This document shows positions 1 to 6,098 of a DNA stretch of 36,816 bases, piece after piece (within the stretch, counting starts at the first letter, position 1; every line of letters starts with the position of its first letter). The translations under genes and the position numbers were made by a program. Under the pieces are notes generated by a model that was given only the letters and a program-made list of their open reading frames with translations, did no database searches and was not told where the DNA came from. The DNA comes from an uncultured Bacteroidia bacterium (lineage in GTDB: Bacteria > Bacteroidota > Bacteroidia > Bacteroidales > UBA932). The stretch lies in contig CACYWN010000024.1 in assembly GCA_902778105.1 (NCBI GenBank), forward strand, positions 1-36,816, read 5' to 3'.

Positions 1-381
1 ATCCAACCAGGGCATCTCATCAATGAAGACAACCATCCTTTTCCTCCCCTTCTTTCCATCCAGCAACGCTTCCAGACGGTGAAAAGCCTCAAACCAGTTA
101 TCAATTGAATCATCTTTGGTATCGCCGTATTTCCTCAGCGAATGAGCGAATTCATCCAGTTGGGCACGATACAATAACTTTGGCTGATCCTTCAACTCAA
201 AGGGAGACAATGCGGTATGATAAAAAGCGAACGTGTCTTCAAAGAATTCCCTGACAAGATATGTCTTGCCTACACGCCGTCTTCCGTATACGGCTAGAAA
301 TTCAGCGTTATTTGACTGATACAAAGAGGTCAATACTTCCTTCTCACTCTCTCTAAAATTATTCCGCCACGAATATAGCAT
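1..381 (-). CDS. AAA ATPase (ATPase_2/DUF234-like), C-terminus outside window
   Basis: This is the N-terminal 127 codons of an ATP-binding protein; the frame is still open at base 1. The start ATG is at 381. A Walker A motif GRRRVGKT lies at residues 33-40 and a Walker B-like VVFIDEMPW at 117-125. This pair, with a short leader and the arginine-rich GRRR just before the P-loop, is typical of the archaeal-type ATPase_2 (PF01637) proteins that are abundant in Bacteroidota and often carry a C-terminal DUF234 nuclease-like domain. That domain would lie outside the window. Cellular role is not established for the family; many members sit on mobile or variable loci. The DNA is visibly AT-richer than the genes further right, consistent with transfer. 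No TAnnTTTG box is seen just upstream. Confidence 0.8.
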   Translation of the reverse strand, partial: MLYSWRNNFRESEKEVLTSLYQSNNAEFLAVYGRRRVGKTYLVREFFEDTFAFYHTALSPFELKDQPKLLYRAQLDEFAHSLRKYGDTKDDSIDNWFEAFHRLEALLDGKKGRKRMVVFIDEMPWLD

Positions 382-441
382 TTTATTCTTATTTGGCGAA
401 ATAATTTCTAGAAACTTCTCTTTTCCATCGCCAGCGGTCAA

Positions 442-564
442 ATGGAGAATCCTCTCGAAATTGACCCCCTCGTGACACCTCTATTTGACCAGGAGAAACG
501 CTACTTTAACATGACCTACCAGCAGATCAAGGACTGGATGGAGAACTATGAAATCTGGGACTAA
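442..564 (+). CDS. Small ORF of 40 residues, possibly the tail of a lost gene
   Basis: An ATG at 442 opens 40 codons ending in TAA at 562-564, overlapping by 3 bases the stop of the convergent AraC gene. The frame is open back to a TAG at 409-411. The product is acidic and ends in ...DWMENYEIWD, a composition that looks like a genuine protein C-terminus (many aromatic and acidic residues, no low complexity) rather than random translation. No promoter box or ribosome site is visible before the ATG. I do not recognise the family. It is either a small protein or the surviving 3' end of a longer gene whose front was replaced by the ATPase locus. Confidence 0.35.
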   Translation: MENPLEIDPLVTPLFDQEKRYFNMTYQQIKDWMENYEIWD

Positions 565-1370
565 GACTGCCCCATGCGATACTCTGACGGCGTTTTGCCG
601 ATAGTGCGCTTCAGGTAGCGCGTCAGCATCGGCGGCGCAGGGAAATGCATCCGGTCCGTGACCTCGGTAAGGGTCAGGGCCGGATCATTCAGTAATAGAA
701 GTATCTCATGGACAGCATAATACTCTATCCAATACAGGGCGCTCTTGCCGGTGATTTTCTGGCAGATGGCCGACAGATATTTCGGTGTCACGCAAAGCTC
801 TGAGGCATACCAAGCCACCTCCCGAATCTCCCTGCATTTCTGCTGAACCAGCGTCAGGAAACGCATAAAGAGACTGGCCGAATTCTCATCGGTGTCGGCC
901 TTTTCCATCTCACGGGAATAGATGTCCCACATATCCATGAGAAGAAGCTGGAATACGCGGCCCACCAACTCGTCGTGGAAGATGACGCGTCCGGAGTGGA
1001 TCCTGCGCCGGAACTGGGCGAAGTCAGCCTCGATAATATCCCACTCGTCGGCCTCCAAGTGGAAGACCGGGTGGGTTTTGATATAGACATACCCCTTGGT
1101 GGCCCACACCTGCTCCGGGTTGTAGAGATTGAGGAAAGGATTGGAAATCAGGAGGAAATCGGCATCGAAACCGGCCGAATAGCTGACATTTGAAATGAGC
1201 GTCGTCATCTGCCAGATGACGAGGTCGCCGGAGCCGGCCTTGAAAGGTTTTCCCATCGCCTCAAAGTGCATCTCCCCGCTTCGGCACAGGATGTGGCAAT
1301 GATAGTTTTCCTTATAGGCATCCGGATACTTTCCGTCTCCCAGCGTATTGAATATCAAAAAATCTTCCAT
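561..1370 (-). CDS. AraC family transcriptional regulator
   Basis: A 269-residue regulator. The N-terminal part (about residues 1-165) has a cupin-like sensing fold seen in AraC proteins. The last ~100 residues carry the double helix-turn-helix: first helix pair around ELCVTPKYLSAICQKITGKS and the second around LTLTEVTDRMHFPAPPMLTRYLKRTIGKTPSEYR, the standard AraC C-terminal signature. It lies directly downstream of two flavodoxin genes on the same strand, the common Bacteroidales arrangement in which an AraC regulator accompanies small redox enzymes, so these flavodoxins are likely targets (inference). It has its own promoter-like sequence just upstream of its ATG, so it need not depend on flavodoxin transcription. 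The effector is unknown. Confidence 0.9.
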   Translation of the reverse strand: MEDFLIFNTLGDGKYPDAYKENYHCHILCRSGEMHFEAMGKPFKAGSGDLVIWQMTTLISNVSYSAGFDADFLLISNPFLNLYNPEQVWATKGYVYIKTHPVFHLEADEWDIIEADFAQFRRRIHSGRVIFHDELVGRVFQLLLMDMWDIYSREMEKADTDENSASLFMRFLTLVQQKCREIREVAWYASELCVTPKYLSAICQKITGKSALYWIEYYAVHEILLLLNDPALTLTEVTDRMHFPAPPMLTRYLKRTIGKTPSEYRMGQS

Positions 1371-1375
1371 ACCAG

Positions 1376-1406
1376 CGAAGGTACGGAAGATTTGTTGCTT
1401 ATCAAA
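1376..1406 (-). promoter_or_regulatory. Bacteroidota-type promoter of the AraC gene
   Basis: On the minus strand a TTTG (1403-1406) is followed after exactly 19 bases by TACCTTCG (1376-1383), one mismatch from the -7 consensus TAnnTTTG. The start codon follows 5 bases later. The spacing matches the known -33/-7 geometry of Bacteroidota promoters. Confidence 0.5.
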
Positions 1407-1436
1407 ATTTCCCGTGCTAATGCATAGAGGCTTTGC

Positions 1437-1484
1437 CTAGTACATAGCCTCGTAGAGAGCCGTAATATGCTCTTTGTCGCTCAT
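1437..1484 (-). pseudogene. 5' remnant of an NTF2/SnoaL-like gene (15 codons)
   Basis: Immediately after the TGA of the exported flavodoxin gene (1485-1487) an ATG at 1484 reads MSDKEHITALYEAMY and stops at TAG 1437-1439. The sequence closely resembles the usual N-terminus of small nuclear transport factor 2-like (SnoaL) proteins of Bacteroidales, which typically begin M-x-K-E-x-I-x-x-L-Y-E-x-M-Y and run to about 120 residues. Here nothing recognisable follows the stop. Head-to-tail placement after the flavodoxin suggests it was once the next gene of this operon and that an internal deletion removed nearly all of it. It could also be a translated 15-residue peptide. Family assignment is from memory of the motif and is tentative. 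Confidence 0.4.
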
Positions 1485-2048
1485 TCAGTTGTGTCCTTTC
1501 ACGAATGCTTCAATCTGCGCTCCGGCGGTCTTTACCTTCGAACCTTGGATGGAGAGGCCCTTCTTAACCGTTGCCGAAGGAATGGCGGCCTTCAGATCGC
1601 GAAGACTGCTGCCAAAGCCACTCCCCTCGTGGGTCGTGAACGGAATCACGGTTTTGCCTGTCCAGTCGTGGGCTTCCAGGAAGGTGGCCACGCACATGGG
1701 ATAAGTGCCCCACCAGCAGGGCCAGCCTAGATAGATGGTGTCATACTTGGTGATGTCGATGTCGGCTTTCAGCGCCGGACGGGCCTTCGCATTCAGCTCT
1801 TCTTTGGCCTGTTGCGTGCATTCGTAGTAATCGGCCGCATACTGCCGGACGGTCTCCAGCTGGAAAATGTCGGCTCCGGTGAGCTTCTGAATCTGCCCGG
1901 CGACTACGGCCGTGTTGCCGACTTTCAGGTCTACGATTCCGTCAGAGGTATAATTCTGCCCGGTGCGGGAATAATAAACCACCAGAGTCTGAGCCGATGC
2001 TGACAGTGCCGCGAGGGCAAGGACTGCCGTAAGGATGATGCGTTTCAT
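1485..2048 (-). CDS. Exported flavodoxin family protein
   Basis: A flavodoxin-like FMN protein of 187 residues from the ATG at 2048. That start is preferred over an in-frame upstream ATG at 2069 because it begins a clean signal peptide (MKRIILTAVLALAALSASA, then QT) and lies 4 bases after the TAG of the preceding gene. The mature part opens with the FMN-phosphate loop YYSRTGQNY, followed by LGWPCWWG and the loop TTHEGSGFGSS, the pattern of the small flavodoxin_4 type proteins of gut anaerobes. The gene is the second of a tandem pair with the cytoplasmic paralogue upstream. A signal peptide on a flavodoxin implies a periplasmic redox role with an unknown partner. Function beyond electron transfer is not inferable. 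Confidence 0.88.
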   Translation of the reverse strand: MKRIILTAVLALAALSASAQTLVVYYSRTGQNYTSDGIVDLKVGNTAVVAGQIQKLTGADIFQLETVRQYAADYYECTQQAKEELNAKARPALKADIDITKYDTIYLGWPCWWGTYPMCVATFLEAHDWTGKTVIPFTTHEGSGFGSSLRDLKAAIPSATVKKGLSIQGSKVKTAGAQIEAFVKGHN

Positions 2049-2052
2049 AGTG

Positions 2053-2571
2053 CTATTTGGCTTGTTCAAGGATCAGTTTGACTTCGCGGTCGCAGTGGGA
2101 TGCAGCAGCTCCGTGGATGGCTACGCCTGCAGTAAGATGGGCATCCGGAACGGTCATCTTGAGCTGGCGGAGGCTGCCGCCCAGGCCGCTGCCTTCGTGG
2201 GAGCAGAACGGGATTATCTTCTTCCCGGCAAAGTTGTAACTCTCCAGGAAGGTGAACACGGCCATGGGCGGAAGTCCCCACCAGTTGGGATAACCCAGGA
2301 TGATGGTATCATACTGGTCCATGTTCTCAACCTTGGCGGTAAGTTCCGGACGGGCCTTGGCCCGGAGTTCCTCTTTGGCCTCCTCGATGCAGACCATATA
2401 GTCAGGAGAGTACTTCTTTACGGTCTCTATCTGGAAAACATCGGCATCGGGAAACTGGGCCTTAATCTTTTCCACAATGACTTCATTATTACCCTTTGCA
2501 AGGTTTCGGATGCTGCCGCCTACATAGTTCTGCCCGCGGCGGGAATAAAATGCGATCAGTGTCTTTGCCAT
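2053..2571 (-). CDS. Flavodoxin family protein (cytoplasmic paralogue)
   Basis: A 172-residue flavodoxin from the ATG at 2571 (MAKTLIAFYSRRGQNY); an in-frame ATG four codons earlier would place four residues before the core beta strand and is less likely. It has the FMN loop YSRRGQNYVGG, LGYPNWWGLPP and the loop CSHEGSGLGGS. It closely resembles the downstream exported flavodoxin but lacks a signal peptide, so the pair looks like a duplication with different destinations. It is the first gene of the operon; a GACCTTTG (2594-2601, one mismatch from TAnnTTTG) lies 22 bases before the ATG, and phased repeats lie further upstream. It probably donates electrons in a stress or detoxification reaction controlled by the neighbouring AraC protein (inference). 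Confidence 0.88.
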   Translation of the reverse strand: MAKTLIAFYSRRGQNYVGGSIRNLAKGNNEVIVEKIKAQFPDADVFQIETVKKYSPDYMVCIEEAKEELRAKARPELTAKVENMDQYDTIILGYPNWWGLPPMAVFTFLESYNFAGKKIIPFCSHEGSGLGGSLRQLKMTVPDAHLTAGVAIHGAAASHCDREVKLILEQAK

Positions 2572-2593
2572 AGTTGTAATCAATTAACCGGTG

Positions 2594-2661
2594 CAAAGGT
2601 CGGTGATTTTCCCGAACATCCCGTTATCGATTTTCCTTTGGAAATTATCGAATTTCCCGAA
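2594..2661 (-). promoter_or_regulatory. Flavodoxin operon promoter with upstream phased repeats
   Basis: On the plus strand GATTTTCC occurs at 2605-2612 and 2629-2636 and GAATTTCC at 2650-2657. The last two sit in the longer repeat TTATCGA(T/A)TTTCC, 2624-2636 and 2645-2657, with a 21-base period. The first and third copies extend to GA(T/A)TTTCCCGAA. They lie just upstream of the probable -7 box at 2594-2601. Two sites 21 bases apart beside a promoter is the classic binding arrangement of AraC regulators, and one is encoded 1.3 kb downstream. This is an inference from sequence only. Confidence 0.4.
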
Positions 2662-2793
2662 AGGAAACTACGTGATCGCTTGAATGAACAATCCATAGGA
2701 AAACGCGTGTTTATGATCGGGCTTCCAGAATCCCGTCCAGTGGTAACAGGTCCAGACATTATAGCTCTGAAAATGACGCAAAGGGCCTACCAG

Positions 2794-2868
2794 CCCCTCA
2801 TACAGGCAAAATGCCTCGCTCAGAAGCCAGTCGGCCCCTTCCACATATTCCCGGCAAAGATAGCTAAA
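2794..2868 (-). pseudogene. Fragment of an MBL-fold metallohydrolase
   Basis: The region between the flavodoxin start (2571) and the rhomboid start (2899) holds no intact gene. Within it the minus strand reads FSYLCREYVEGADWLLSEAF followed by CLYEG, which resembles the segment around the conserved 'GADWLL-EAFCLY' stretch of ribonuclease Z-like metallo-beta-lactamase-fold proteins of Firmicutes and Bacteroidota. The following residues in that frame do not continue the family pattern, and the upstream sequence is rhomboid coding DNA. I read it as a short relic. Against this, a TATCTTTG on the minus strand (2855-2862) falls inside it, so part of the resemblance could be chance. Confidence 0.35.
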
Positions 2869-2883
2869 GCCCCGCGATTTCAC

Positions 2884-2891
2884 TATCTTTG
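2884..2891 (+). promoter_or_regulatory. -7 promoter box of the rhomboid gene
   Basis: TATCTTTG lies 7 bases before the rhomboid ATG, implying a very short leader. An opposed TATCTTTG on the minus strand (2855-2862) is separated from it by 21 bases, the same geometry as two other divergent pairs in this window. Confidence 0.6.
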
Positions 2892-2898
2892 CAAGCGC

Positions 2899-3510
2899 AT
2901 GGTTACGCTGATCATCATCCTGATTACCGCAGGGGTAAGCATCCTGTGCTTTACAGGGACGTTGAACATCCATTCGTGGGTATTCAATGCTTACCAGGTA
3001 TGGCACGGGAAACAGTGGCACCGGATGCTTTCCTATAGCCTTGTCCACAGCGGATGGGGACACCTGATCTTCAACATGCTCACGCTGTATTTCTTCGGAC
3101 CGGTGGTAGAGCAGTACTTCGCCGCCGCGTTCGGTGCAACCGCGGGAGCCATCCTCTTCGCCGTCCTGTATGTCAGCGCCATCGCCGTCTCCACGGTGGG
3201 TGACCTGCTGAAGTACAGGAACGACTACGGCTACAATGCCGTCGGTGCCTCCGGCGCCGTTTCGGCCATCCTTTTCACCTCGATCCTTTTTGAGCCGAAG
3301 ATGGGTATCTACATCTTCATGATCCCGATTCCGATACCCGGGTACATCTTCGCTCCGCTGTACCTGCTGTACTGCTGGTACATGGCCAGGCGGAACATGG
3401 ACAACATCGGCCATACTGCCCACTTCTGGGGCGCGGTTTACGGTCTGGTCTTTCCGCTGTTGTGCAAACCTTCCATCTTCGCCCACTTTCTCGCTCAGCT
3501 GGGACTCTGA
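2899..3510 (+). CDS. Rhomboid family intramembrane serine protease
   Basis: A 203-residue polytopic membrane protein; the ATG at 2899 was chosen because it directly follows a TATCTTTG box and begins a hydrophobic helix. It has the rhomboid fold markers: the HSGWGHLIFNM segment (residues 50-60) of transmembrane helix 2, the nucleophile motif GASGA with Ser118, and the general base in AHFWGAVYG (His175). These form the catalytic Ser-His dyad that cleaves transmembrane helices within the inner membrane. The length is typical of the compact bacterial form with six helices and no extra domains. Substrates cannot be inferred. It ends 11 bases before the convergent esterase gene. Confidence 0.9.
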   Translation: MVTLIIILITAGVSILCFTGTLNIHSWVFNAYQVWHGKQWHRMLSYSLVHSGWGHLIFNMLTLYFFGPVVEQYFAAAFGATAGAILFAVLYVSAIAVSTVGDLLKYRNDYGYNAVGASGAVSAILFTSILFEPKMGIYIFMIPIPIPGYIFAPLYLLYCWYMARRNMDNIGHTAHFWGAVYGLVFPLLCKPSIFAHFLAQLGL

Positions 3511-3521
3511 TTGATCTTTCC

Positions 3522-4202
3522 CTACATCGTTTCGATACACCAGGAAAAGGCCGCTGCAAGCCGCTTGTCTTCATCCTGGAAATGGCCTCCGGGATTCCAG
3601 ACCAGGGTGCAGTTTTCTTCCCCGAGCTGTGCTTTCAACAATTCCAGTTCACCCCGTACGCTGTCCCCTACCCGTGCAATCGCCCGGTTCTTCACATGCT
3701 CCTCCCGGTCTCCCAGGCTCAGGTACACCTTGGCAGCCTTCACCGGATGCGTTTGGGCAAAGTCCAGCCAGTCCCTGATCCAGAGCGATGGCGATGCCGC
3801 TGCAATGGCGGAAAAACGGTCGGTTTGCATGGATGACCAAAGGGCAAAGAGCCCGCCCAGAGAGTAACCGCCCAGAATGACGGGCAGTTTCCCATATTCG
3901 GTTTCCAGTGCAGGCAGAAGCGACTTTGTCACGTAGCGAAGCGTTTCACCTGTCCGGGTTCCCACTTCCGGTTTCCGGTTGATGGCGTCATCGTGCCATG
4001 GGGTAAGGTCCAGGTCCCAGTCGAACACCTGGAATGCAGCAAGGACAAAAGGGATATCGGTTGCCCCGGCAATCAATTCCGCCGTCCGGTCGAAAAGACT
4101 GCGTTCATGGTTTCCCAGTGTCTGGACAAGGATATATCGTGGATGATCGGAGCCGCTGACGAAGCATTCTCGGCCGTCTATAGTCATACTTTTGTGGTTC
4201 AT
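3522..4202 (-). CDS. Alpha/beta hydrolase, putative esterase
   Basis: A 226-residue alpha/beta hydrolase without signal peptide. The nucleophile elbow GYSLGG places the catalytic serine at residue 114; the acid is probably Asp165 in SLGDREEH and the base His207 in GGHFQDED. The layout matches the esterase D-like 'putative esterase' family that hydrolyses short acyl or acyl-thiol esters. The ATG at 4202 was chosen because a TAAATTTG box lies 6 bases upstream; a second in-frame ATG five codons later is possible, and an extension to 4256 would run into greA. It diverges from greA with only 38 bases between start codons. Substrate unknown. Confidence 0.85.
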   Translation of the reverse strand: MNHKSMTIDGRECFVSGSDHPRYILVQTLGNHERSLFDRTAELIAGATDIPFVLAAFQVFDWDLDLTPWHDDAINRKPEVGTRTGETLRYVTKSLLPALETEYGKLPVILGGYSLGGLFALWSSMQTDRFSAIAAASPSLWIRDWLDFAQTHPVKAAKVYLSLGDREEHVKNRAIARVGDSVRGELELLKAQLGEENCTLVWNPGGHFQDEDKRLAAAFSWCIETM

Positions 4203-4208
4203 AGCATA

Positions 4209-4236
4209 CAAATTTAACGTTATTTGAGTAAATTTG
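4209..4236. promoter_or_regulatory. Divergent promoters, esterase and greA
   Basis: Minus strand TAAATTTG (4209-4216) precedes the esterase ATG (4202) by 6 bases, and plus strand TAAATTTG (4229-4236) precedes the greA ATG (4241) by 4 bases. The two -7 boxes are back to back with 12 bases between. Transcripts would start at or within a few bases of the start codons. Confidence 0.6.
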
Positions 4237-4240
4237 AGCC

Positions 4241-4726
4241 ATGGAATACCTGTCAAAGCAACGATATGACGAGATTTCGGCCGAGTTGAAGCACCTGATC
4301 AACGAGGTTTACCCCAAGGTGAAGGAGGACCTCGCAGAGGCCAGCGCCCAAGGGGACCGAAGCGACAATGCGGGGTACCGGGAAGCCCGGCGGATCCAAG
4401 GGAAGACCATCAGCCGGATCCGTTTTCTGCAGAAAATCCTGGAACATTCCCGCGTGATTGACCCCGACGTTCTCCCCAAAGACAGGGTCTGCCTGCTGAG
4501 CCGGGTCGAATTCACGAACCTTTCGACGGGCACCCGCATGGCATTCGAGATCGTCAGCCCCCACGAGATGGACCTTGATGCAGGCAAGATTTCGCTGAAA
4601 TCCCCGATCGGCGCGGCCCTGATGGGAAAAAAGGTCGGCGAAACCGCCGAGGCCCGGGTCCCCTCCGGAATCCTGCGCCTGAGGATCGAAAGCATTACAT
4701 TCGGCTGGGAACATACGATGGAATAA
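4241..4726 (+). CDS. greA: Transcription elongation factor GreA/GreB family
   Basis: A 161-residue secondary-channel factor that rescues backtracked RNA polymerase by stimulating transcript cleavage. Residues 1-75 form the coiled-coil finger; its tip carries GDRSDN, with Asp39 and Asp42 equivalent to the acidic pair that coordinates catalytic magnesium (GDLxEN in E. coli). The C-terminal half is the FKBP-like globular domain, with SPIGAALMGKKVGE (about residues 125-138). Length fits the family. The start is fixed by the -7 box 4 bases upstream. The following gene begins one base after the stop codon, so the two are co-transcribed although no functional link is evident. Confidence 0.93.
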   Translation: MEYLSKQRYDEISAELKHLINEVYPKVKEDLAEASAQGDRSDNAGYREARRIQGKTISRIRFLQKILEHSRVIDPDVLPKDRVCLLSRVEFTNLSTGTRMAFEIVSPHEMDLDAGKISLKSPIGAALMGKKVGETAEARVPSGILRLRIESITFGWEHTME

Positions 4727-4727
4727 G

Positions 4728-6047
4728 ATGAAACGGACACTCGTTATCGCATCTATCTTGATGATTATCAACTATATCAGCAGTGCACAGACGGATGTGC
4801 ACTGCCACATGATTCCGGAGTCCTACCTGTCTGCCGTTAAAGCCCATGGGATGGAAATGGATGAGGGCTTCCCAATCCCGGGCTGGAGTGCCGATGCGCA
4901 CCTGGCGTTCATGGACGAGGCCGGAATCGGGACCGCGGTCCTGACGATGCCCGCTCCGCAGCCGTATTTCGGGGACGGCGCGCAGTCCGCCGCCATCTGC
5001 CGGGAGTTCAACGAAGAAGCCGCTGCGCTGAAGGCCCTGCATCCGGGCCGCTTCCTGTTTTGTGCAGCCCTTCCGCTACCGGATGTGGACAAGGCCTTGG
5101 AAGAAGCAGAATACGCCCTGGAAGTGCTTGGGGCCGATGGCGTCAAGCTCGCCTCCAACAGCTATGGCCAGTATCTGGGAGACCCGGATCTGGATCCGCT
5201 CATGGCTTACCTGAATGACAGGAAGGCCGTCATCATCACACACCCGCACAAACCGTCGGCTGTGAACGAGAAGCTGATTGACACGGTTCCCCTGGCCTCC
5301 TACGAATATTTGGCGGAAACCACCCGTGCCATCCTTAACATGGTGGCCCATGATGTCCTGGTCCGCTATCCGGACCTGAAAGTCGTGGTCCCGCACTGCG
5401 GCTCTTTCCTGCCGAATGCACTCCCCCGCTTCAAGGGCCTGCTGCCCGTGATGGTCAAGCAGGGATACATGCAGCCGGTGGATGTGGATGCCAATATCTC
5501 CCGTCTGTACTTTGATCTCGCCGAAGCTTTGGACAACGGCCTGACCGTCAGCGAAGCCAAGGAAGCGCTTTCGCAATTGTACGCGTATACCGGTTTCCCC
5601 CGCTCGCTGAATGCCCTGGGGACGCTTCAACGGGTCCTGACAGCACGGCAGGCGGCAGGAATCCAGGACGATCCCGGGAAAGATGCCGATCCGCTTCCTG
5701 CCGATTATGATGCCTTGAAACAGGGAACGGCCGTACAGACGCAACTGTCGGGAAAACCCTTCAACTACGGTTTTGTGCCCGCGACCGTCTACTACCTCAA
5801 GGCCCATCTGTTCGGGGATATTTTCGCCCGCAACAACCTGGGTTTCGCCGACCGTGAGATCGTTACCGTGAGCGCCATCTCCGCCCTTCCGGGCTGCGAG
5901 CCGCAACTGGTGGCACACGTGTCCGGGGCACGGAACATGGGTGTGACCGATGCCGAACTGCGTGCTTTACCGGCATTGTTGGAGGAAAAAGTAGGCCTTG
6001 CCGAGGCGGAAAGGCTCCGAGAGGCGCTCAAAGCTGGATCTCATTGA
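4728..6047 (+). CDS. Amidohydrolase_2 / carboxymuconolactone decarboxylase chimera
   Basis: The 439-residue product begins with a signal peptide (about residues 1-20, ending ISSA-Q). Residues 21-265 match the front of an Amidohydrolase_2 (ACMSD-like) TIM barrel: DVHCH metal ligands His25 and His27, THPHKP with His172/His174, and VPHCGSFLP with His223. Just after the YFDLA strand the sequence switches to a carboxymuconolactone decarboxylase (CMD) protein: ALDNGLTVSEAKEALSQLYAY from about residue 267, GFPRSLNALGTLQ, and a second CMD repeat near 353-435 (REIVTVSAISALPGCEPQL). The barrel therefore lacks the final strand with the catalytic aspartate (usually in a GSDYP-like motif), and the CMD part lacks its first ~40 residues. 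It reads as an in-frame deletion joining two neighbouring genes; whether the product has activity is doubtful. The gene starts one base after greA. Confidence 0.8.
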   Translation: MKRTLVIASILMIINYISSAQTDVHCHMIPESYLSAVKAHGMEMDEGFPIPGWSADAHLAFMDEAGIGTAVLTMPAPQPYFGDGAQSAAICREFNEEAAALKALHPGRFLFCAALPLPDVDKALEEAEYALEVLGADGVKLASNSYGQYLGDPDLDPLMAYLNDRKAVIITHPHKPSAVNEKLIDTVPLASYEYLAETTRAILNMVAHDVLVRYPDLKVVVPHCGSFLPNALPRFKGLLPVMVKQGYMQPVDVDANISRLYFDLAEALDNGLTVSEAKEALSQLYAYTGFPRSLNALGTLQRVLTARQAAGIQDDPGKDADPLPADYDALKQGTAVQTQLSGKPFNYGFVPATVYYLKAHLFGDIFARNNLGFADREIVTVSAISALPGCEPQLVAHVSGARNMGVTDAELRALPALLEEKVGLAEAERLREALKAGSH

Positions 6048-6098
6048 AAAGATCGGTCTCCAGAACTGGCTTGTGAAACAGCTTTAAACAGGGAAGCC

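Noticed and set aside
405-414. Palindrome TTTCTAGAAA upstream of the left-edge ATPase
   Set aside because: A 10-base palindrome in AT-rich DNA occurs by chance and nothing else supports an operator.
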